From Antedon mediterranea (taxonomy: Eukaryota > Echinodermata > Crinoidea > Comatulida > Antedonidae), in the NCBI RefSeq assembly GCF_964355755.1, contig NC_092672.1, positions 29,818,501 through 29,882,500 on the forward strand: 64,000 bases of DNA, written 5' to 3'. Position numbers and translations under genes: made by a program. Under the pieces are notes generated by a model. It was not told the DNA's origin. It was given only the letters and a program-made list of their open reading frames with translations, and did no database searches. This document shows positions 1 through 10,020 of this stretch, one piece after another; within the stretch, counting starts at the first letter, position 1; each line of letters opens with the position of its first letter.

Positions 1-2215
1 CAGGTGTCGAGTTGTATTCTATGTCATACCATTGCTCACATACAGGTGTCGAGTTGTATTCTATGTCATACCATTGCTCACATACAGGTGTCGAGTTGTA
101 TTCTATGTCATACCATTGTTCACATACAGGTTTCGAGTTGTATTTTATGTCATACCATTGCTCACATACAGGTGTCAAGTTGTATTCTATGTCATACCAT
201 TGCTCACATACAGGTGTCGAGTTGTATTCTATGTCATACCATTGTTCACATACAGGTGTGGAGTTGTATTCTATGTCATACCATTGTTCACATACAGGTG
301 TGGAGTTGTATTCTATGTTATACCATTGCTCACATACAGGTGTGGAGTTGTATTCTATGTTATACCATTGCTCACATACAGGTGTCAAGTTGTATTTTAT
401 GTCATACCATTGCTCACATACAGGTGTCGAGTTGTATTCTATGTCATACCATTGTTCACATACAGGTGTCGAGTTGTATTCTATGTTATACCATTGCTCA
501 CATACAGGTGTCGAGTTGTATTTTATGTTATACCATTGCTCACATACAGGTGTCAAGTTGTATTCTATGTTATACCATTGCTCACATACAGGTGTCGAGT
601 TGTATTCTATGTCATACAATTGCTCACATACAGGTGTCGAGTTGTATTCTATGTCATACAATTGCTCACATATAGGTGTGGAGTTGTATTCTATGTTATA
701 CCATTGCTCACATACAGGTGTCGAGTTGTATTTTATGTTATACCATTGCTCACATACAGGTGTCGAGTTATATTCTATGTTATACCATTGTTCACATACA
801 GGTGTCAAGTTGTATTTTATGTCATACCATTGCTCACATACAGGTGTAAAGTTGTATTCTATGTCATACCATTGCTCACATACAGGTGTCGAGTTGTATT
901 CTATGTCATACCATTGCTCACATACAGGTGTCGAGTTGTAATTTATGTCATACCATTGCTCACATACAGGTGTCGAGTTGTATTCTATGTCATACCATTG
1001 TTCACATACAGGTGTGGAGTTGTATTCTATGTTATACCATTGCTCACATCCAGGTGTCGAGTTGTATTCTATGTTATACCATTGCTCACATACAGGTGTC
1101 GAGTTGTATTCTATGTTATACCATTGCTCACATACAGGTGTCGAGTTGTATTCTATGTTATACCATTGCTCACATACAAGTTTCGAGTTGTATTCTATGT
1201 CATACCATTGTTCACATACAGGTGTCGAGTTGTAATTTATGTCATACAATTGCTCACATACAGGTGTCGAGTTGTATTCTATGTTATACCATTGCTCATA
1301 TACAGGTGTCGAGTTGTATTTTATGTTATACCATTGTTCACATACAGGTGTCGAGTTGTATTCTATGTTATACCATTGCTCACATACAGGTGTCGAGTTG
1401 TATTTTATGTTATACCATTGCTCACATACAGGTGTCGAGTTGTATTCTATGTTATACCATTGCTCACATACAGGTGTCGAGTTGTATTCTATGTTATACC
1501 ATTGCTCATATACAGGTGTCGAGTTGTATTCTATGTCATACCATTGTTCACATACAGGTGTCAAGTTGTATTTTATGTCATACCATTGCTCACATACAGG
1601 TGTAGAGTTGTATTCTATGTCATACCATTGCTCACATACAGGTGTTGAGTTGTATTCTATGTCATACCATTGCTCACATACAGGTGTCGAGTTGTATTCT
1701 ATGTTATACCATTGTTCACATACAGGTGTCGAGTTGTATTCTATGTCATACCATTGTTCACATACAGGTGTCGAGTTGTATTTTGTGTCATACCATTGCT
1801 CACATACAGGTGTCCAGTTGTATTCTATGTTATACTATTGTTCACAAACAGGTGTCAAGTTGTATTTTATGTCATACCATTGCTCACATACAGGTGTCGA
1901 GTTGTATTCTATGTTATACCATTGCTCACATACAGGTGTCGAGTTGTATTCTATGTTATACCATTGCTCACATACAGGTGTCGAGTTGTATTCTATGTTA
2001 TACCATTGCTCACATATAGGTGTGGAGTTGTATTCTATGTTATACCATTGCTCACATACAGGTGTGGAGTTGTATTCTATGTTATATCATTGCTCACATA
2101 CAGGTGTCGAGTTGTATTCTATGTTATACCATTGCTCACATACAGGTGTCGAGTTGTATTCTATGTTATACCATTGCTCACATACAGGTGTCAAGTTGTA
2201 TTCTATGTCGTACAT
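1..2215. repeat. 42-bp minisatellite array, about 53 units
   Basis: A head-to-tail repeat of period 42 bp begins before the window and ends near 2215. Units differ at a few recurring positions: GTCATA/GTTATA, GCTCAC/GTTCAC, TTCTAT/TTTTAT and GTCGAG/GTCAAG/GTGGAG. Because 42 is divisible by three and the consensus has no stop in any forward frame, all three + frames stay open for long stretches. One minus frame, repeating CEQWYDIEYNSTPV, is also mostly open, with a stop near 1838. No frame shows a consistently synonymous pattern of variation, so I read it as non-coding satellite DNA. Confidence 0.95.
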
Positions 2216-3162
2216 GCAATTGTAATTTACTAACACTTGTTCATGTTATAGCGATTCAAGATTCCAGAAATTGTTCAACTTAAAATGGAATTTCATTTTG
2301 CTTGGTTTAATAAAAGACAATAAAACTACAAAAGAAAATTACATCAGATAGCGAAAACTCTATATAGATCAAAGTTAAAATACTATTAATAGGCCAATGT
2401 CAAAACACTGGTAAAGATATTTGTAGATTGCAAAAACACCATAAGCAAATGTGAAATACTGTTAAACGATTAAAAATAGTTGACATTTAAAAAAAAATAA
2501 AAATTTTCAGTATAAATTTATCGTCGAACTATCTATATATTAATGTTAAAGAGTCGCTATCCAATCGTGTTTAATACTCGTGGCGCTATAATATCTTTGG
2601 TCGTGTCCTAGCCGAAACATCACGCATGTCATCTATTTGAAGGTAATATTTGCATGATAATGAGGGGTTTCACCCAACATGTTACCGACGTTTTATTGAT
2701 AAAAAAACGAATTGTTTCTGCTGTAAAAAGATGTGAAAGTAAAACATTTATGCCGACACCTAGGCTTAGTGCTAGTAGTAGTAGTGAAAATAATAACGAT
2801 GAAGGCATGTATCCAACCATGGTGCAAGTAACAAAAACGAAAAAACCACGATGATCATCGGCACTGCCAGCTAAATTGTTTATTAATTAAGAAGGAGGAG
2901 CTTAATACTTTTAACTTAAAAGTTCTTAGCATTGTAGGCCTTCTTTGATGTTAATTAACCAATTAATTAGTATTTCCTGTCACCCATTGGTGTTTGTTGT
3001 TTTTGTATAATTCGATATCTTGATCTTGAAAATGGTTCCATGATGGTTCCGAAACGTTGTCGATCTTCTTGTTTTTTGTCATTAAATTTCATTGTAAAGT
3101 TATATAGTAAGCGTCTATTAATTTGTTAGTTATAATATTGCAATTTTAATTTTCTTTTTTAG
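2216..3162. other. AT-rich spacer, no recognised gene
   Basis: Unique-looking AT-rich sequence follows the minisatellite. A short + frame at 2654-2854 (66 aa, serine-rich middle, basic end) and an overlapping minus frame at 2629-2820 are present, but neither resembles a known domain. The sequence near 3030-3090 (GGTTCCGAAACGTTGTCG followed by a T-rich stretch) has the look of a transposable-element terminal region. That is an impression, not an identification. Confidence 0.4.
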
Positions 3163-4152
3163 ATTGAATAAATCAATGAAATCGGTGTATGAATCATCTT
3201 ATACAGTTTTCAAGCAAACAGTCATTCAGGAGCGCCTCATACAAAATAAAGAAATGTTAAGGATGCCGGAATTGGTACAATTGTTTATAAAGATTGCTGA
3301 ACATCATGAAGGTATTTAAACAATAAATTACAGGTACATGTACAAAAGTAATACATACTCTGAATAAAACATAATAAAAACAAACACATATTTTAATGAA
3401 CATTCTACTTTTATTCAAATAATTCTGTCCTAGTTTGCTAATATTATTTTTATTATTATGTTGATGTCCATGAAAATTAATATTAACACCAATAAATTCC
3501 TATTTTAGAGCTGATAACCTTAAAAAACGATTGAGAAAGACTTTCCGCAGTTGTGCTTCCAAAAGTCTTATCGTAAAACCCAAGGTGAAATGGTAATTAC
3601 AGAAGAAGAACTTTCAACTGTAAATGTATTAGATCTTATGAGGTCATCTGATGAGGAGTTTTGAACTGGTGATAGCTCTGATGATCCAATGGGAACTGAA
3701 AACACCATTCAAGCGATGCATCTTGATGTAAGTCTGGAGAAAGTTAGAACTGTTTTCAATGCAGGTACAATTGTACACAATGCAATAAAATGAGTTGTAG
3801 GCCTACAACATCTCAAGATATAAATCTGAATGAAGCGATAGAGGTGATTCCATTCCACTTTTACAATTTAATAGCATGGTGCATTGGCGCTACAGTTGAA
3901 CCAAACACAGTAAATTATGTTGATGTAAGCCCTGAGAACCATGTTAAAATTGTATCAATTTGCCAGGACATTGTTAACTTAACATCGAAAAGAAAAAAAA
4001 CAAACTTCATAGTCTTTTGGATAATAGGTAAATTATACAGTAGTATAAGAAACAGGACAAAGAGAGTGTATGTAAATTGTAATGTAAATAAAGTAACGTC
4101 CGTGTTGAGTTACATTGTATTATATGTTGCAATATTTAAAAAGATCAATTAA
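3163..4152 (+). pseudogene. Degenerate coding remnant of unrecognised family
   Basis: Two exon-like blocks and one ORF lie in order on the + strand. The first (3163-3311) follows a T-rich tract ending in AG and stops at a GT; it reads LNKSMKSVYESSYTVFKQ and onward. The second begins at 3509 after TTTTAG. It changes frame within its first 50 bases, then contains TEEELSTVNVLDLMRSSDEEF followed by TGA near 3663. The third (3790-4152, 120 aa) contains IPFHFYNLIAWCIGATVEPN and SICQDIVNLTSKRKK. The hydrophobic-acidic layout resembles uncharacterised repeat-associated proteins seen in marine invertebrates, but I cannot name the family. Frame changes and stops argue for a decayed copy, perhaps of a mobile-element ORF. 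Confidence 0.4.
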
Positions 4153-4439
4153 CTGTAATAATAATAAAGCAGTTAAAATTAACTGTAATAGGTCTAATAA
4201 TAAAGCAGTTGCTTTTCCTCGTATACCCGTATAGACTGTCGCCAAGCAGCCCGTATCCATGAAAACTTAATACCTGTACAGTAAAAGTTCTGTAGCAAAA
4301 TTGTAATTGAGGGCGTCATCAAATTGTATGGAAAAGCCAATGCAAACAACATGTAAAAATAACAATAGTGTTGTCCTAAAAGATGGTTTCTACTATACTG
4401 TATTCCTTCTTATACGCACAATATCCTCCCGTTATCACC

Positions 4440-4740
4440 TTCTCTCTTTTCATACCATAGCCGATCGACCATTAACTCAATTTTACGGGAAACGCTCATT
4501 TATGCGGGCGGTAGTCTTGGAATAGTCTACCTGTGGAAATAAAACATTCTAACACAACCACCCTTATTTCAACAGCTTTTAAAAACTCATCTTTTCAACA
4601 AATATGTTTACCCTCGATAAAGCATTTTCAATCAGTTGAGATCCTTATATATCTTGTGGTTTGTCACTTTCATTGTTTTTTAATTCCTCTTTTTATTTTA
4701 TTTATTTCATGGATTATTCTGTTTTGAATTCTGTTGTAGA
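4440..4740 (+). mobile_element. LINE 3'-end remnant
   Basis: The conceptual translation spans FMRAVVLE / WNSLPVEIKHSN / LLKNSSFQQ, spread over two frames. This matches the C-terminal tail typical of many non-LTR reverse transcriptase ORFs (WNSLP...I, then a short basic stretch LLK.HLF). A related remnant occurs at 33769-33990 and 58618-58839. It is short and frame-broken, a 5'-truncated relic. Confidence 0.5.
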
Positions 4741-5293
4741 ATATAATATTAACTACATTTAATAAAAATATAGTAAATACGTCATTATTGAGAGGCTGTA
4801 GCTAATTAGACTACGAAAATCCATCGAGATCAATGGCCATTTTTGAAATGTAGAGAAGTCTTATGCGTTGCTGATGTCAAAGTTCAATAATCCAAGAACA
4901 AACAAATTAAAATAGTTACTCAATTATTTAGTGAAGCATCCATTCAGTGAATTTAGTGACTGCGGAAGATTCTAAATCTCTTCCGCCAGAACGCCTCTTT
5001 AGTTTGCGCATGCGCATTTAATTCCTATAAGTAAACTATCTTAAACGTTGAGGGCACTTTTGGAACGTGGTTCCTCCAAGGTCACTGTTTTTTTTTTCTC
5101 AATTATGCATTTAAATAGTTAATTAATATTCATTCAGTACTACCGGTAATCTATAGTTTGGCCTAACATTATTAAAAATTCACATTTTTATGATCAAATT
5201 TTGTTCAATACAAATTTAAATTATCTCTTATATTTGTCAACAGAAATCATGCATTCACACGTTTGTATTGTTTGAGTGTTACATTACAAATTG
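4735..5293 (+). other. Conserved 5' flank of the lectin array unit (copy 1)
   Basis: This stretch is repeated upstream of the other units, at about 25050-25490, 35080-35530, 40470-40910, 47050-47500, 49075-49400 and 59890-60350. Blocks held in common include TACGTCATTATTGA, CCATCGAGATCAATGGCC and AGTTAATTAATATT. It precedes exon 1 and so is the candidate promoter region, although no clear TATA box or initiator can be called. In copy 1 its last part is separated from exon 1 by a full-length LINE. Confidence 0.6.
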
Positions 5294-5419
5294 TTTTTTT
5301 TTTTTTTTTTTTTTTTTATTCAGTATATTACACAGAGGCGCCTTACAAGATGGAACCATCTTAGCTTCAAGGCGCCTCAGATTAACAAATACAACATTTT
5401 AAAATAACTAACAGAAACA

Positions 5420-8400
5420 TCAATTAAATCTTCCAGAATTAACAAGAAATTGTTGTACATAATAAAATAATAAAGCATTTTCACAATTCAAAAGAAGATC
5501 GGAACCAAAAATAAAAATTTCACTTAAAAATGTAAAATTAAATGTTAAAGAAAAATCCTTGGCTAAGATATCCTCAATAATTGAGTTAGCGCTTACAAGT
5601 AGAATATCTCTTTGTGTATTATAATTAGGGCAGTAACATAAGAAATGAAGCGGATTCTCAACATTAAAGCCACAAGTACAATTTGGATTGTCCCGAAGTC
5701 CATGTAAGAATAAATGCGAATTGAGACAGCTGAAACCAAGTCGGATTCTAGTGTGAATTTGGTTAATCTTCTTATCACCTGTATCATAATAAGAACGTTT
5801 TTTTGTTTCAAACAAATTGGATTTCAGTAGCAATTTTTTAAACTCAACAAGAAATGAGGAATTTTTTATTTCATTATTTAACTCATTCCAATGTGTTATA
5901 ATAGATGGGACAAAAGATAAACGATATGATGTGGTCTTACAAAATGGAATTATTATATTTCGGATGTTACGCAAGTTATAAACTTCAATATTGTCAGAAA
6001 AATTAAATAAGGAGTAAAGATACACTGGTGTTAACTTATGAATAATTTTAAAAAACAGTATTAAGTTAAGAAATTGTCTACGTTTTTCCAATGATAACCA
6101 GCCTAATTCTTGTCTTAATGCATTATGACTTGTATGTTTCCACGCACCAGTACATATTCTACCTGCAGAAATCTGGATATTTTCTAGTTCATCACTTAAT
6201 TTAACTGGGATATTACACCAAACAGGAGCTGCATATTCCATTAATGGTCTAACGTGTGATATGTAAATGTGACAGAGAGCCTGTCGAGGTAGAATATGTT
6301 TGACACGACGTAGCATATTTAAAGATAAAGACGCTTTGTTAATTACAGATTGGATATGGGAATCCCACTTGAGTTTTGCATTAAGCATTACACCAAGATG
6401 CCTATGATCATTTACAAATTGTAGATTTACATTATTGAAATTTAAACTAACATAGTTATCTAAATGTTTACGTGTAAACAGTATAGCTTTCGTTTTGTTA
6501 GCATTGAATGTTACTTTCCATTTTTTTGCCCAATTATAAATGACATTAAGATCACCATTTAATTTTTGTTCTGAAATATTACGATCTGTACAAATATCAT
6601 ATAACGAAGTATCATCTGCATATAAACTAATATTAGATTTGATATTATCAACCATATCATTTATGAATACAATAAATAAAAATGGACCCAAAACAGATCC
6701 TTGGGGTACTCCTGCTGTAATGGTCACCCAAGGACTGGTAGTTCCTTCAATAATAACACGTTGCTCACGTGAGTTTAAGTAACTTTGGAACCATTTTAGA
6801 AGAGTGCCATTAATTCCATATTGATTTAATTTGTATATAATCCCATTATGCCAAACTTTATCGAAAGCTTTGGAAATATCCAAAAATACCGAGATTACTT
6901 CTTTCCTTAAATCTAAAGCTCTATTAAATGTATCTATAAGATAAAGAAGTTGATACGTTGTCGAGTCACCTGGTGTAAAACCAGATTGGAATTGAGTAAG
7001 AAGTTTATTATCCACAAAGTATTTATATACTATATCAAAAACTGCACGCTCAAAAATTTTTGCAAAGTTGGAAAGTATGGATATAGGGCGGTAGTTCTCA
7101 ATAAGGGATTTATTGCCTTTTTTATGCAGAGGAATGACATTTGATTTTTTCCATTCCACAGGAAAATATCCTTGGCTTATGCAGAAGTTATAAAGCTTTG
7201 TCAAATGGGGTGCAATAATTTCAGCAGATTCTATTAGTATGATACTGTGAATTTCATCAGGTCCCATCGCCTTGTTTTTATCCAGCATAGTTAATAATTT
7301 CATGATCTCATCAACAGATAATTTTAGAGTTGAGAGTCTCGATGCAGTTCTATATGTGAAGTCCGAAGGAAAATCATCATGATTAGGAATAAACGATTGA
7401 GATTTAAAATAATTGTTAAACGCTTTAACTTTCTCACTATTTAAAGTTAGGACATCATCGTTTAATTTGATTGGAGGAATCTTATAATATTGTTTGGAAT
7501 TACAAACTGAATTTATGGTAGACCACCAAGTTTTTGAATCACAGTTTTTATTCATTAATAAATCAAATTGTTTATCCAAAAAAGTTTGTTTAGCTTTTCT
7601 TATTGCTTTAACAACTTTTGCGCGAATTTTCTTAAAACGTTGCATATGCGAATTTGAGTTATTTCGAGTGGAATGGGCGTGATTTCTTTTGCGAATAAGA
7701 GTTCTAATATGCGCATTAATCCAAGGCTTGTCATTAGGACGCACAGTTATAATTTTAGATATAATATAGTTATCAACACAATTATTAAATAAGTCAATCC
7801 AATTATGACAAACATCTTCAACCTTTGAAGATGAATAAACTTCTTCCCAATTTACAGAATTAAGAGCATTACGATATAAATTAAAATCAGTTTTTTCAAA
7901 AAGATATATTTTACGATTGTATGGCTTGTCCCGTGTGATACGAATATCAATATTTGCATATACTGGACTGTGATCACAATTTAAAAGTGGGCACAATGCA
8001 CCAAAATCATTAATATATACATTTTGACTAGTAACTATATGGTCAATACAAGACCGTTGGTCTTTTATACAACGTGTTGGCATATTGATGTGTTGAGTTA
8101 AACCGTTTTGTTGTAAAAATTCATAAAATGATTTTCCAAATCTATTTGTGTTTCCATCATTGTACCAGTTGTTATTTTGAGCATTCATATCGCCCATCAT
8201 TAAAGTTAAGCTGTGTCGAGACAAAACAAAGTTATTAGTACTGTTTTGAAAATAGTCAAGTAGATCCTGATCAGATTGAACATCACTTTGTGGTGGCCTA
8301 TAACATACATAAGTCAAAATCGTCCAGTTTGAAACTTGTATTTCACACCTTATCACATCTGACAAGAGATCATTACAAATATGTATAGAATTAGATATGT

Positions 8401-8710
8401 AAAAAGCACATCCGCCGCCATGGCGGTTTCTATCATTTCTAATAGGTTCTTGATAACCGTCTAGTAAAATGTCATGGTTCAAGATAGTTTGATCTAGCCA
8501 TGTTTCTGTTAAAGCAATAATATCATAGTTATTTAAATTTGCTAGGTGTTGAATTTCAGCTAGTTTACCTGGAACGATTAGACTACGTATGTTAATATGG
8601 CAAACTGTAAACTGTTCCGGACCAGGATTTGGATGTATATCGCCGCACATTAAAAGCATGCACATTAGAACATTATTACGCCCCAAATTTATGATAAATA
8701 AATTATCCAT
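5420..8710 (-). CDS. LINE ORF2: AP-endonuclease and reverse transcriptase
   Basis: 1096 aa, uninterrupted. An exonuclease/endonuclease/phosphatase domain covers about residues 30-255, with HINIRSL, ALTETWLD, MMGDMNAQNNNW and CDHSPV marking the catalytic Glu, Asp-Asn and Asp-His positions. The reverse transcriptase follows (about 470-740): NYRPISILSNFAKIFE, FLDISKAFDKVWHNG, GVPQGSVLGPFLF and the catalytic SLYADDTSLY near residue 698. The C-terminus has a Cys/His cluster (NCTCGF...HFLCYCPNY), a common LINE tail. Near the N-terminus is CGDIHPNPGP, close to a 2A-like skipping motif but with His where the canonical core has Glu. The protein would nick target DNA and prime reverse transcription of its own RNA. 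Confidence 0.9.
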   Translation of the reverse strand: MDNLFIINLGRNNVLMCMLLMCGDIHPNPGPEQFTVCHINIRSLIVPGKLAEIQHLANLNNYDIIALTETWLDQTILNHDILLDGYQEPIRNDRNRHGGGCAFYISNSIHICNDLLSDVIRCEIQVSNWTILTYVCYRPPQSDVQSDQDLLDYFQNSTNNFVLSRHSLTLMMGDMNAQNNNWYNDGNTNRFGKSFYEFLQQNGLTQHINMPTRCIKDQRSCIDHIVTSQNVYINDFGALCPLLNCDHSPVYANIDIRITRDKPYNRKIYLFEKTDFNLYRNALNSVNWEEVYSSSKVEDVCHNWIDLFNNCVDNYIISKIITVRPNDKPWINAHIRTLIRKRNHAHSTRNNSNSHMQRFKKIRAKVVKAIRKAKQTFLDKQFDLLMNKNCDSKTWWSTINSVCNSKQYYKIPPIKLNDDVLTLNSEKVKAFNNYFKSQSFIPNHDDFPSDFTYRTASRLSTLKLSVDEIMKLLTMLDKNKAMGPDEIHSIILIESAEIIAPHLTKLYNFCISQGYFPVEWKKSNVIPLHKKGNKSLIENYRPISILSNFAKIFERAVFDIVYKYFVDNKLLTQFQSGFTPGDSTTYQLLYLIDTFNRALDLRKEVISVFLDISKAFDKVWHNGIIYKLNQYGINGTLLKWFQSYLNSREQRVIIEGTTSPWVTITAGVPQGSVLGPFLFIVFINDMVDNIKSNISLYADDTSLYDICTDRNISEQKLNGDLNVIYNWAKKWKVTFNANKTKAILFTRKHLDNYVSLNFNNVNLQFVNDHRHLGVMLNAKLKWDSHIQSVINKASLSLNMLRRVKHILPRQALCHIYISHVRPLMEYAAPVWCNIPVKLSDELENIQISAGRICTGAWKHTSHNALRQELGWLSLEKRRQFLNLILFFKIIHKLTPVYLYSLFNFSDNIEVYNLRNIRNIIIPFCKTTSYRLSFVPSIITHWNELNNEIKNSSFLVEFKKLLLKSNLFETKKRSYYDTGDKKINQIHTRIRLGFSCLNSHLFLHGLRDNPNCTCGFNVENPLHFLCYCPNYNTQRDILLVSANSIIEDILAKDFSLTFNFTFLSEIFIFGSDLLLNCENALLFYYVQQFLVNSGRFN

Positions 8711-8904
8711 TATCAGTAAAAAAAATAAGTAAAGTACTCACTTTAAAAACGCTAGCACATATGAGAACACTTAGCCAAACGAACATAGTAAACATTGAAA
8801 TAAAAACAAGAGAACACGTTTTTGCTATCTAAAATCAACAAATAATGGTCAAATTCCGTCGGTAAGAAACGTACTGTTAATGACACCGCACAGTCTAAAC
8901 GTTC

Positions 8905-9474
8905 TTAATGTTCAGCAATCAGTCGTTCAAAATCATTTTCATTCTTGATATGCTTGGGTTTTTCTTCACCTTTACACAGGGCCCATATCTTGCATCTGTT
9001 AGTCCAGGCACGTTGAACTCCATCATGGTGTCTTACCTTCCAAAAGAGATTGAAATTTGCTTTTGTTAGGTCTTCCGAGATATAAACCGGCATACCCTTC
9101 AGTTTGGATTTGGCTGCAAACACATTGTTACGGGTCCTGATTGAATTGAACCGAACAATTATTGGCCTAGGCTTGTCAGTAATAGGACCGATTCGATGAG
9201 ATACTTCAATATCGTCGGACTTGAAAGTGATACCCATTTTTACGCGAATAACCTCCGCCACCAAATCATCAGTTGACTTTGTCGAGTCCTGTAAACCGTA
9301 GAATCTAAGGTTATTACGACGTGAATATTGTTCTAAATAGTCCAATCTGGTTTCAATATTACTGATTTGCTCCTGCAGTTTATCAAATGCTTTGTTTAAT
9401 GTCTCAGTAATAGAAGTAGTCAGCTCCTGAAGCAAGTCTTTCTTCAGCTTATCAACATCTAACTTCGGGGCCAT
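8905..9474 (-). CDS. LINE ORF1: coiled-coil/RRM-type RNA-binding protein
   Basis: 189 aa. An N-terminal heptad-rich segment (about residues 5-55, LTTSITETLNKAFDKLQEQI) runs into LDYLEQYSRRNNLRFYGL, the junction typical of L1/CR1-type ORF1 proteins. An RRM-like part (about 55-135) with EVSHRIG and RPIIVRF follows, then a C-terminal domain. It is the nucleic-acid chaperone partner of the ORF2 at 5420-8710, which begins 194 bp further along the same strand. The first Met follows a stretch of 5' UTR without competing long ORFs. Confidence 0.8.
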   Translation of the reverse strand: MAPKLDVDKLKKDLLQELTTSITETLNKAFDKLQEQISNIETRLDYLEQYSRRNNLRFYGLQDSTKSTDDLVAEVIRVKMGITFKSDDIEVSHRIGPITDKPRPIIVRFNSIRTRNNVFAAKSKLKGMPVYISEDLTKANFNLFWKVRHHDGVQRAWTNRCKIWALCKGEEKPKHIKNENDFERLIAEH

Positions 9475-10020
9475 GATTACACTTGCTTTTTTACAGTACC
9501 ACCACTGTTTTACATATCAGGTCACAATCACAGCTGGTAATTTCGGCCAAATTTACTAATTTGCATAAGTGACGCAGATGTTTGGAAACCTTATTGAAGG
9601 ATTTTGATTTGCATATGGCTAGCACAGTAATAGTTAACCTTGCAGCGCTTTCAACGGCGAGCCAATGGCAATAGATGCGGTATCATGGGGGTAAAATACT
9701 CACTGCTTATTTACACCGACAGAGCATTGACCATCATCTTTAAAAGTTTACATGATAAGTCCTAGATTCTATTTACGATGATAATGATACAATCGGGAAA
9801 AAACAAAGATAAATGTCTCTTTGAAAGGTGAAAATCGAGAGCAAAAAAGTTGTACGTGCTCACTCACCCAATGTCTCTCAGTTTGAATATGTATACAAGC
9901 GTAGTAGGATTACAATGTAAGTTTATTAACAGAAAGAAAGTAACAAACATACATACTTCGGAAATAGATGTTCAAGTAACAAGTCAAGCCGTTTTACAAG
10001 ATAAAAACTTAATCGAACTC

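Larger units (their letters stand above)
5294..9886 (-). mobile_element. Full-length non-LTR retrotransposon (LINE) with two ORFs
   Basis: The element lies on the minus strand. It starts with about 400 bp of 5' UTR (9475 to about 9886), then ORF1 (9474-8905), ORF2 (8710-5420), a short 3' UTR and a poly(A) tract, seen as 24 T on the + strand at 5294-5317. The + strand on both sides is continuous with the conserved upstream flank of the lectin units, so it inserted about 135 bp upstream of the copy 1 start codon. Both ORFs are open, suggesting a fairly recent insertion. I could not define a target-site duplication with confidence. The APE endonuclease plus RT layout fits the CR1/L2-like superfamily. 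Confidence 0.85.

Noticed and set aside
1-2215. Possible CRISPR-like array
   Set aside because: The repeats are contiguous with no unique spacers, and the context is eukaryotic.
4-2233. Several long forward ORFs (up to 538 aa) over the first 2.2 kb
   Set aside because: They are overlapping readings of a 42-bp tandem repeat in all three frames; no frame shows coding-type constraint.
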